64,000 nucleotides of DNA from the NCBI RefSeq assembly GCF_037975245.1, contig NC_092579.1, forward strand, positions 31,531,166 to 31,595,165. Reading direction: 5' to 3'. Numbering within the stretch: position 1 is the first letter of the stretch; each line of letters begins with the position of its first letter. This document shows, in pieces, positions 46,880 through 58,000 of the stretch. The DNA comes from Apostichopus japonicus. Taxonomy: Eukaryota > Echinodermata > Holothuroidea > Aspidochirotida > Stichopodidae. The translations under genes were made by a program, and so were the position numbers. The notes beneath the pieces were generated by a model. That model did no database searches. It was not told the origin of the DNA and saw nothing but the letters and a program-made list of their open reading frames with translations.

Positions 46880-49125
46880 ACACTTTCGTGGTATGATTAT
46901 AGTCCCCCAAATGAGCCCATATCCAGCATAGCATATATATGTTCTAATAAAAATACAAAACTCCTAGTAATTGCCCACATTATTTTTTCTGAAAAAGGCA
47001 AATCTCTTAGAAATATGTGATAAATACAACTTAACGATAATTAGCCAAAGTACCAATCCTAGGATAAACCCAATAAACAATATTACAGAACTACTTGACT
47101 ACCCATGTAACCTCAAATCACCTCGCAACTTAAACACATTCGATACAAATCCTAGAAGATGACTAAATCAGTGACAATTTTTCCACTCGTTTTTGAGCTA
47201 GACATAAACCTCAACCGCATACCAAATAACGAAGTGACGTATAATTACAATAAAACAGACTCCCAAAATACAACAACCAAAACAACGAGCTAAATTCAGT
47301 GGCGGCGGAACCGGGGGGGGGGGGGGGGTAAGCGCAACACAACTACGTCTTAGGCCAATGATTTGCCTCATTTCAGCCAGTTCTCCAACATCCCCTGAAA
47401 GATATATCCTTCCAATGGTAGCACATTTCCCATGGATATATCCTTCAGGGACATGGGGGGGGGGGGGAGGGTAGGTGCGGAGCATTGCAGCCAGAGCATT
47501 CAAACGATATGATAATTGATTGTCTCTATCATGCCTCATCGAATATTAGTGTTTTAAATAAGAGTGTAATCAGCTAAACGCTATACACTCATCAAAATTT
47601 GCGTTTACACTACGAGTACACGCAAGGCGTGGAACATGACTCTATGTGCGCAATTAATTATTAAACGAACAAAAACACAATATTAGCATTTCACCTGTAC
47701 TGTATAGGGTACATGCATTCGTGACTGTGCTTGGTTCATAGAAATTTGTTGGCAACTGCACATGGTTTGGAATTACCCATTTGTTGACATTAAGAAATGC
47801 TTTCTGTTTTTTCTTAGGACATTTATTTAATTATTGCATTTAATTGCAAGTAGTAATTTACTACACTCAAAAACGTCTTTGCGAGTACACTACGAGTAAT
47901 AGCTACTCTCTTAAAACACCCTCGAATATACAAATTACAATGCTTTTACAGATTTTTTGGTGCAATCTGAGAAATTGCAGGCTTGAGACCCATATCTTAG
48001 GGCTAGGTATTCGCAGCATAAAACACTCGGCAAGTGCCGTTTCCGGGCATCTGGGGGTTTGAAAACCCCAAAATTGTCTTGTACGCTCCGCATCAACCCA
48101 TGGTGGCGCTCCGCTTAGATAATCTTAACACATTAGCACCCCAATAATTTTCCCGTTCCGCCGCGCCTGGCTAAATTACATCGACAATTACTGTGACAGC
48201 GTTGCCCATCAATCATATCTTCAATACTTTCAAAAGACACTGTCATTTAAAAACAAAACAGAAAACGAAAACTAAATAAGAAAATCCTTACACTTATGAA
48301 ACTCAGACGTCGCCTACGTAGAACCTATATCATCTCCCGAGACCTAACTCTAAAAACCCAAATTAACCAACTTAAATAGCAATAAACAGACAAATATTGG
48401 CGGATGAACAAAACCGCGTCCCAAACAACTGCGATTTAATAAGTAATGATAAAAACCCGAAACACTTTTGGAAAATTTAAAAAAATCATTAACCCCATTA
48501 CAACCCCAAACACAGGTAAAACAGACCAAGGCCTTAGAGATAACGTAGGTAACCTCATCACAAAAACTCAAGACCAAATAAAGCTAATTGAATCGTACTT
48601 TAAAAGTATATTCAATATCTACGATGGCCCCCGATACGATATCAGCTGTAAACACGAAATAGACCGTACAATTATCAGAAATGCAACCAGCTTTAACACC
48701 AACCCATTAGGATGTCTCAACAAAAAACATCCCTCTGCTCAATAAAATAGATATAAACAATTGGTATAGTGCCACTAAAAAATGCATCCTCCACTGGTCC
48801 TGACAACATAAATGACCAAATGCCTAAAAACTCCCCTCCGATATTCATTAACTCTCATATTTTCCCACTATTTAACGAACTCCTTAGACTGGGTTATTTC
48901 CCAGCCCCATGGAAATCCGCCAAAAAGATTTTAATACCGAAACTAAGTAAAGACCGCACCAAAATTCAAAACTATCGACCAATAGTCTCCTCCCAGCCGT
49001 ATGTAAGATTTCCGAAAGAATTATAGATAACCGCACCAGATCCCACCTAGAGCAAATTAATCACCTTTCCCCGTATCAATCGGGCTAATTCCGCGCACAC
49101 AAATCTACAATAAACCAAACTTTCT
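46880..49125 (+). pseudogene. Second Jockey-like LINE fragment, split by a hAT-type element
   Basis: 46,895-47,288 resembles 33,640-34,080, and 48,170-49,125 resembles 38,033-39,000, both with many stops. A short open piece at 48,769-49,026 encodes STGPDNINDQMPKN and PAPWKSAKKILIPKLSKD, typical of the region before the RT core. This copy lacks the CR1/L2-like insertion and so shows the empty target site. An 873-bp hAT-type element interrupts it. Confidence 0.7.
47297..48169. mobile_element. Non-autonomous hAT-type element with 8-bp target duplication
   Basis: Ends are CAGTGGCGGCGGAACCGG and, inverted, CAGGCGCGGCGGAACGGG. GCTAAATT is duplicated exactly outside (47,289-47,296 and 48,170-48,177). 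The interior shares the GGTGGCGCTCCGCTTAG segment (near 48,100) with the other hAT-like elements of the window but has no transposase. Poly-G runs lie near 47,315 and 47,456. Confidence 0.85.
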
Positions 49126-50653
49126 GCTGATCTTATTTTTTAAGCCTCTGAAGAAGATCTTGCTAGGATCGAAACTTTTACACATTCTATTACACAGGCT
49201 CTCTAGTGGATAAGCAGTTTGCTAACAGTTTCATTCTGCTTATCTTTTAGGCCTCTTTTGGCCTCTGCTTATCTTTTAGGCAGAACAAAGGTTTGTGAAT
49301 CCTTTGTTCGTTTTAAAAGTTTTTTCGGGTTTCTATTGTTCCTCTGAAGTTGCAAACTGACCAAAAAAGAGGCCGATAGAGAGCGCTCCACGCATCTTGC
49401 CAGTTATTTCAACGCAGTCAAATCAAACCTTTCTTATTCATAAATGTTCTCCAGTTTCACGGTGTTGTTTCCTCGGAAATTGTATGCTAAGCGATAGAAG
49501 TGTTCAATGTTTTAATCGTAATTTTTTCTTCAAAAGTGGAACGGAGGGTGATAAAATACTGCCTGATACTGTTGTTTTAACTGGTTGTTGTATATTAATA
49601 GTTTTCAACCGCTCCGCGACATGAGCTATGCAGATTCAGGAAACGTTGTCTTGACCATTACTTTAGCAACAAGGCAATCAAAAGAATTAAGATCTTTTAA
49701 GGACTGAAAATGTAGAATATATATTCCAAAATGTTTCAATACCCAGAGAGAACAGTCTTCCTATGTGATATAAAGACATACAGAAGCTCTATGTATGAGC
49801 ACATGGACATATTCTTTGATCAATTTGAGCAAGAAAAGCAGCTCTGCCAACCCTTTAATAATTAATGAGTAACATGACATTGTTTTATTTTCACTATGAA
49901 ACATTTTCACAAGTTACTGCCAAACCTAGAGTCATGTAGTATAAATCACTGAAAATAATGCCAATTTTGAGACCATTTGAAATATGAAGTTCAATAAAGG
50001 TGTACGTTTTGAGTTATCCTGTACAGCATTTGAACATCACCCTCCGTTCCATTTTGAAGAAAAATTAGCATTATTTCTCAACAGTTGCAGTGACGCAGTG
50101 GTTAGCAAGGGCGTAGGAACCGAGGGGCTGGGCTGGATCTAACTGCGCCAAAGTTCAATACAGGGGAACTTGAAATGCAGCTATTGGTCAAGAAAAATTG
50201 GTGGGGACACGGTATATTATGTCCCCACTACTGAAAAAAAGTTGATGGGGACGCGTCCTGCTGTCCCCACCAGGATCTGCGCCCATGGTTTGAAGGCTGT
50301 TCATCCTGGAACGCCATTTTCATGCTCACTGATATGATGTGATATCTGCTGTTTGCTTAACAAATTCGAATAATTGAAATGAGACTGAAATATATAACTT
50401 TGATCTGTTTATTGTGCAATTCCCCACATTCTTTTCATTTCGAAAGACGCACAGTTTCAAGTTCAGTTCACTGAAGGTTTCGATTCTCTATCTGCCTTCA
50501 GTTTAGGTAAGATCTTGGGATATTCATCCCTAGATATCGCTGGATATTGCTAGAAATCCATACAGCACAGTGTTCTTGGTATTTCTTGGGATTTTTCGGG
50601 CCTGATCTTGGGAAATTGCAAAATCGGGAGTGGTTACACTCCATTTAGGTCAG
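49126..50653. other. Non-coding with repeat fragments
   Basis: Contains a copy of the 45,880-46,020 repeat (49,290-49,440). A SINE/hAT junction near 50,090-50,125 reads GTGACGCAGTGGTTAGC followed by CAAGGGCGTAGGAACCG. The sentence-like duplicate GGGGACACGG/GTCCCCACT near 50,205-50,270 is also present. No gene is recognised. Confidence 0.5.
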
Positions 50654-50659
50654 TGCACG

Positions 50660-52429
50660 TATGGCAAGCCGTTTTAACATTTACCTCGCAATTCGACTTA
50701 AGTCGAATACATTTCACTTAAGTGGAATTCAATTTCACTTAAGCAGAATACTATTTAACTTGAGTGGAATTCTATTTCACTTAAGTGGAATACCATTCCA
50801 CTTAAGCTTAATTGTATTTTACTTAAGCTGAATTCATCAACTTGTCACTGCATCTTACTTAAGCTAAATCTATTTCACTTAAGTGGAATTGTATTTCACT
50901 TAGGAAATGCATTTCACTTAAGTGGAATTGTATTCTACTTAAGTGGAATACAATTCCACTTAAGTGGAATGTCCTGTCTATTTCACTTAAGTGGAATACA
51001 ATTACACTTAAGTGGAATACAATTCCACTTAAGTGAAATGTGATTGGATAGTCTATTTCACTTAAGTGGAATGTGATTGGCTAGTGTATTCCACTTAAAT
51101 GGAATGTGATTGGCTAGTTCATTCAACGCCAAACTTTGCCCATGCCTTTGCGCGCCATTATAAACAACTTGCCGCGATACGTGTACGTACGTGGTGTCGA
51201 TATGTGCACAATGAATATCGGCTGTCCATCTGGATCCAGCTAGCACTTAACATTTGTGCAAGGTGAGTACGTACGTACCTGACCTGGTACCTGACGAATA
51301 CGATTACCAAAATAAAGCCATGGCAAATACATTACAAGTGGTTGGAGCTACAGCCGAAAACGCATTGACAAGGGCTAGAGAACGTATTACTTTTTTTTTA
51401 TTTTGGATGGAATCTTTTACTTCGTCAAAAGTTTCACTATCTAAAAAGTTACGAATTCTGCCTATGTTACTTAAACAAGATGTAAGCCGCCTCTGTTGTG
51501 CATCATACTGATTGTTCCCCTGTGCAAGTGAGAAAACAACACTTCGAATTGTGTCTGTAACAACAACAATTATTTGATCGCATTCCAGCAATGTTAGATG
51601 TGAATGATTAGCCATAGCCATAATGTACACGTGCAACGAGGATCGACTACATCATCATATGTGATGAGCAATTGAATGCGTTACGACGAACATTACCCTA
51701 AATTGTATTTATATATAAGCCACATATCAACATTTCCACTTAAGTGGAATTGTATTTTACTTAAGCAGAATAGAATTCCACTTAAGTGAAATTGACGCCC
51801 AAAAGATATTATTCCACTAAAGTGTAATTGTATTCCACTTAAGTAGAATACAATTCCACTTAAGTGGAAATGCATTCCACTTAAGTGGAATTGTATTTTT
51901 AAGCAGAATAGAATTCCACATAAGTGAAATTGACACCCAAAACATATTATTCCACTTAAATGAAATTGTATTCCACTTAAGTGGAATACAATTCCACTTA
52001 AGTGGAAATGCATTCCACTCAACTGGAATTGTATTTCACTTAAGTGGAAAAGCAGTTCACTTGAGTGGAATTGTATTCCACTTAAGTGAAATAGATGGAC
52101 TATTTAGCTTAAGTGAAATGTTATTCCACTAAAGTGGAAATGTATTCCACTTAAGTAAATTACAATTCCACTTAAGTGGAATGTATTTCCACTAAAGTGA
52201 AATACAATTCCACTTAAGTGGGAGGCATTTCCACTTAAGTGAAATAGAAATGTCCATTTCCACTTAAGTGGAATGGAATTCTACTTTAGGGAAATTGAAC
52301 TCCACTTAAGTGGAATACATTTCCACTTAAGTGGAATAACATTTCACTTAAGTAGAATGTATTCCAATAAAGTAAAATGTATTCGACTGAAGTCTAATTG
52401 CGAAGTAAATGTTAAAACGGCTTGCCATA
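50660..52429. mobile_element. Foldback transposon A with CACTTAAGTG arrays, 6-bp target duplication
   Basis: The 1,770-bp element has termini starting TATGGCAAGCCGTTTTAACA on both strands, with about 50 bp of unique terminal repeat and three to four mismatches. TGCACG is duplicated exactly outside (50,654-50,659 and 52,430-52,435). Inside each terminus lies an array of imperfect ~21-bp units centred on the palindrome CACTTAAGTG (left about 50,700-51,115, right about 51,735-52,390). They enclose a unique core of about 600 bp. The layout is that of foldback/TU-type elements known from sea urchins. No transposase of a known family is seen. Confidence 0.85.
51304..51636 (-). CDS. 110-codon ORF in the core of foldback element A, unknown
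   Basis: Complete ORF with ATG and stop. It reads LTLLECDQIIVVVTDTIRSV, then QQRRLTSCLSNIGRIRNFL, DEVKDSIQNKKKVIRSLALV and NAFSAVAPTTCNVFAMALFW. No family is recognised. The middle is likely helical and charged, and the C-terminus is hydrophobic. It is the only substantial ORF of the unique core. It may be a captured gene piece, a small accessory protein or chance; codon-level support is not available. Confidence 0.25.
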   Translation of the reverse strand: MHVYIMAMANHSHLTLLECDQIIVVVTDTIRSVVFSLAQGNNQYDAQQRRLTSCLSNIGRIRNFLDSETFDEVKDSIQNKKKVIRSLALVNAFSAVAPTTCNVFAMALFW

Positions 52430-52436
52430 TGCACGA

Positions 52437-52450
<14 letters not shown>

Positions 52451-52500
<50 letters not shown>
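52451..52500. repeat. (AT)n microsatellite
   Basis: Twenty-five AT repeats after a CT run, 15 bp outside the right target duplication of foldback element A. Confidence 0.95.
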
Positions 52501-52505
<5 letters not shown>

Positions 52506-52885
52506 CCCGATCACTAGACTCGTTATCTATCGATGAAGTGGTGTGTTGCCGGATTTTGTCAAGGTTTTAGTACTACGGGCGAAGGTTATTGTTTAAGTTT
52601 TGTAACCCATTGGGAAGCGATAAGAGGGGTTGGGCGTAGGGGTTGTGGGGGTGGGTGGTGGGGCATTTTCACGCAGATTGGAACAATCTCAAGAAGTGAT
52701 AGGTGCGTCCGCCTGTCCCCCCCCCCCCCATGCACTACATGATATTCACAGGAGAAGTGCTCAATTCTCTAATCACATGCGGAATTTATTTTTAGATTCA
52801 TTGTATGAGTTACGGTACGAGGTTTAGGGTAACAATTAGCATTCAGGTCGGAGTATAACATTTTATCTCTGGATGGCAGTGTTGC

Positions 52886-53391
<506 letters not shown>

Positions 53392-53394
53392 TGA

Positions 53395-54430
53395 GAGAGG
53401 AAATATGAAAACGTCAAAATGGAGTTGTCGGTGGAAGGGGTAGGGTGAGGCGCACACCCATTCCAAAATCATCGATCCGTCACTGGCTACCCTATGTGTA
53501 TAATAGGGATCAGCCCTGTAATTATGTCACTGTTCTTTTTCTCTTCCCAGTTGCTTGCCGTTTTTTCTACTCCCTCCTTTTCTCCTTTTCCTCTATTTCT
53601 TCTTTTTCTTTTCCCTTCCTTCCTCCCCTTCTTTCCCCTCTTTTTCCCCTTTTTTCTTCTCTCTTTTTTTCTCTCCTCTATTTCTTACCTGGGGGGCGCA
53701 CGCCCCCAACGCCCCCCCAGATACGCGTTCCCCCCTGGATACGCGCCTGATCAAGGTGGTCAGAATTTGACCTTAAGTGACCTTTGACCTCTTCATAGAA
53801 CATTCAGTTCTTGTACATTTCTGAGCATGAGGATAATCGCAGCTTTGATTTTGATGTCGACAAGGATTTCAGGCTTTTGGCAGCTGATGACTCCAATTTA
53901 CATTTGACCTCTTAACAGAACTGCTCAAAGTGTAATGCTCAGTGAGGGGGACCTACCACCTAATTATGACATTTTACCGATGCTACAGATATTCACTAAA
54001 CTAGACTACAAGGTTTTTGTATTTTGGCCGCTGATGACCTCAATTGACATAACTTCATAATTTCCATCTGTAAATATGAGAAAATTTTCAACATGATACC
54101 CTTGAGAAGGGCACTTTTGAAAACATGCAAGAGAGAATAAAAAACCCAGTATTTTTAGGTGCAGGGCAGAGATGGTCTTATGGTATTGCAGAAGTATTCA
54201 AGACTATGCATGAAATAAAGGTAGAGTTCCCCAGAAAAAAATTCTGCCAAACTATTCCTTAAAATTTAGGAGAGCAGTTTTTCAAGTGTTTTAAGTACAG
54301 CTTTCATAACAGTGTTCTCTATTATATCTCTTGCTATTTCAAGGAAAAAAACTGCATATCTTAGTGCTTCAATATTTACACACATGGTGATACAAAATAA
54401 AGAAGTAGAAAAGCTTACATATATACAGTT
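53395..54430. other. Non-coding; CT-rich tract and TGACCTTTGACC-type repeat
   Basis: 53,540-53,690 is a pyrimidine-rich tract (TTTTTCTCTTCCC) followed by GCACGCCCCCAACGCCCCCC. 53,757-54,060 carries TGACCTTTGACCTC and GATGACTCCAATT phrases. Related phrases recur at 60,700-61,260 and 63,690-63,900, so it is an interspersed repeat. No gene is recognised. Confidence 0.5.
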
Positions 54431-54435
54431 TATAC

Positions 54436-54438
54436 ATA

Positions 54439-54500
<62 letters not shown>
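54436..54500. repeat. (AT)n microsatellite
   Basis: About 32 AT repeats with one G interruption near the start. Confidence 0.95.
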
Positions 54501-54504
<4 letters not shown>

Positions 54505-54649
54505 TATACATGTACATATAGATAGGGAGTACTCAATTCGATTAAGCCCAAAAGGGTTTCTTAGTTGACTTCCTTTCACATTTTTTACTTATTTGTACTT
54601 ATATTGTCTTGTTCACCTTGAAATACTATGTGATGAAACAAATAATAAT

Positions 54650-55073
54650 AATAAATATATCTTTTAAGAAGCTGCAACATCGGTGGCTCAAAAGTTTGTG
54701 ATCCTGAAAGTTTGAGACCGGCAGGACTATCTGGTAGCTGGATCGAATCACTTTCCGATTCTTCTTCAACTTTAGTCCCATTTCTAATCCCTTCGGGGGA
54801 AACTTCCATCAGCTTGTCATTTTGGATTGATGAAGCGTTCGGCACGTCGCTACCAGAATTGGAACAAACTTTTCTGTCTTCTTCTGCCTTCAGGAGGTTA
54901 TCGTCTTGTAAGCCTTTCCTGATCTGGTATAAGTTAGACTGTACTTAACTCGGAGGTAAGATGGAGGCTTTCATGTCCATAATGAGACTAGAGTAGGGAT
55001 CTGAATCGGCTACAGGGGCTTGGGATTCCAATTTATTGTCTCTGTCTGATGTTTCGTCATCTTCCCAAGTCTC
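54650..55073 (-). other. Coding-like extension beyond the stop of the membrane-protein gene
   Basis: Same frame as the last exon of the 55-62 kb gene, continuing after TAA (55,074-55,076). The first 42 codons include ETWEDDETSDRDNKLES and SDPYSSLIMDMKAS. A second TAA follows at 54,945-54,947. Then over 90 codons include YQIRKGLQDDNLLKAEEDRK, GSDVPNASSIQNDKLMEV and KVEEESESDSIQLPDSPAG. The acidic, serine-rich composition looks like a real cytoplasmic tail. It may be read through, spliced in by other sites, or be a recently lost C-terminus. Confidence 0.45.
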
Positions 55074-58000
55074 TTACAAATTTAAGTCTTCTGGAGGTCT
55101 CTCTGGGAGCTGTTCCATGTTGGACACCATAGGTGGTTCTGTCGATAAAAGAGTATGAAAGAAAATTACTAGATAGGAATACACAAGCCATGTAGACGTA
55201 AGAACTCTGCATAAAGTGTAGATCATGCATGTTACATTTGAAGACTCAAATGAGTCAACGATAGCCAATAATTTTAAGGGCAAAAACGGATTGCTTTGGG
55301 TGATAGGAGGGGGTGGGGGATTAACACTTTCTTGGTGGGAGGGAGTCAGAGCCACAGACAGAGATCTAAGAACATTTAATGATTTCCCTAACTTATGTAA
55401 TGTCAGAAATGTCAATTTTTTTAATTTTATTTATAACCCATCTACTAGTGAAATGTCTAGTATTGTTGTATCAACTACAGTAGTTACAGAATATTATTAT
55501 AAAATGTAAAAAAAAATGTAAAATTTTTTGATTGCAATAGATTTACAAGCTATATTACAATGGAAAGACATGAAGGAAAAATTCATAAAAAAGATGACTT
55601 TAGAAACAAAGCTTAACAAACCTCAGTTAATTTGTTGTGAACGGTTGAAAAACAGCGTTATTAGGCCAGGCTGGATTTTTTTTGCCACTTTTAATTTGTA
55701 AGGGAACGACCCATTAATTTGCCGAGGTTCATCGGTTTAGAGTGACAAGACTATTTAGTCTAATACTTTAACCATTTAGCTGAGTTCCTCAGATCCAGCA
55801 CAAAATCACAAAAAAGATATTTACCTGTCTCAAATGACATGTTTACAGTGGTAGTACAAATTTGTCAACTTTTGGATAGATGGTGTCTAATTTTCTTTCA
55901 ATGGGTGCAAGGGTGTTGTTGTTTTAATATCAAGTTTAAGGAACATGCTTTGGTTGAGTGAGTTATTAGAATGTAAAGCAATGGGTTAACATTAACATTA
56001 AAGCCTGTTCTAGAAGAGCTGATAACATCATCAAGTTAGCCTTTAAAGGAACATACCGGAGGTTTAGCATATTTTAACGGTAAATAGCTTGGAACTGGAT
56101 CAGCAATTAACCTTGTTCTGGTGGACTACGACATTATTGTGTCTAAAATTCAGCCTACATTTGTCATTTAGGTAGATACTGAAGAAGTGACGGATATGAA
56201 GTCATGCTGTCGAGGAAGGAAACTTTCTTTTACAATTTTATTAATTCTTATTCTCATTTCATTATCTGACAATAACACGGACGGAGAAATGTACTACATC
56301 TCAAACCTGCACATAATCAGAAAGCAAAGCCAGAATATTAAACTGGAGGGTGGAGTGGAGGCAATAAGTAAGTGTTTACTATTTTGAATACATGTGCTGA
56401 AAGTTTCTCCATTTTGTTTATCATTATATTGATGATAACACTAGAGTTTCTGTTAATGGAAAAAAAAAATGCCCAATATCTTTGCATTTGTGTAGCAAGT
56501 CAGTCAATTTCATAGCAAGATTTGCTCGGGTAAATGGAGCAACAGAGTTCGGAGTGGGTTTAGTGGTACTGGATATGTGTTTTGGTGGGGTTACAGACAA
56601 AATCTATTAAAGAGATGGGGAATCTAGGTCCCACCCCTGGCTGCATCCAAACAGCAAAATACTAAGTAACTAGGTGTTAATTTACACATAAATAACAGGT
56701 CTTTAATTGAGATGGAGAACAACACACAATAACTGCAATGTTCCTAAATATTCCACTAAAACCCGCCCCCCCCCTCCCATCCTCCCAGACCAATTCTCTC
56801 CTAGTCTCATTACGTGTAGGGTTTCCAGAAAGATCTGATCTGACTGGGCGTTAATTTTGTTACAAACTTTTTCAAGAGTTTCCTCTAAATATATTTATAT
56901 TTATATCTCTGGGATTATAGGGAAAGATTATCACTGCACAGAACAAAGCCTTATTTGTCAAAACAAACGTGACACAATGCGCATACAATTTAAGGGAAAC
57001 CCCCCCCCCCCAAAAAAATAATGCACAGTACCATATGGCAAAACTTATGGCAGGTATAATATTGTTTCCAATACACTAGTAACTGCACAGCTACTTTGAT
57101 GATGGGTAAAAGAGCAATTTGCTTTGCGTGAATACTTATTCAGTTCTAGGAAAAAAGGAACGAGCTTGTTATCCTTACAATATTCACCCCAAAAAAATAC
57201 TTTACACTAAATCTGAGGACGAAGTACATAAACTTGATGTATTCTTTATGTTATGTATTGCCTTATGTATCACTTGAGTGACTCTGAATGGCACAAGCTA
57301 GATTGTACCTGACTTGAAGGTAGTAGCTTTATCCCTTTGTGTCCTGTATATTTGTCTTGTTTGTGTCTTGTTTTGTGTTATGTATTGTTTTGAGCAGTAC
57401 ATGGTATGCATTCATTTCAGAGTTGGAGAATATTCCTCACTTGACTCCCAGGGTTTGAAAGGTACAGTTGTACAAGACTGGCTGTGTCATTTGTGGGCGT
57501 GGTGTGTTGGTTATTATTGCTGTTGTGGTAAGACCCTGTGAGGGCACTAAGTTGTATTCAGGCTTGTTGAGATGCTTGAAGCTTAGCCTGCGAGGCCAAC
57601 ATTTTATATGCAAAAAAACATATATTACTTATTGTCACCACCTGAGTTAATTTGACCAGTAACCGGTTCTGTGTGGATGTATCGTGGTGCCAGTCTGTAC
57701 CTGGAGAGCAAGTCAAAGCCCAGTGAAGTAAGTCACATTATTTATCCTTGTTAAGAACATGTGGGGACAGGTGAACAGTGACATTTTGTTTATTGAAGTG
57801 TCACTGTTGTTGTGGGGGTTTGTATCCCGACCTAGGCAACTTTGGCTCTAGCCTAGGGGATATGTCAATAATACTTAGTAATATGTGTTACAAGATTATG
57901 CAATCAGGGATCACTTTAGAGAGGAGCATTGTGTCTTGGGGTATGGCATGATATTTCAGATACAGAGATTATGTTCTAGAATAATCCTGGCCATTGAAGC

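Noticed and set aside
57314-57650. Cysteine-rich ORF resembling a secreted peptide
   Set aside because: T/G-rich low-complexity DNA, no ATG context or splice support, no recognised family.
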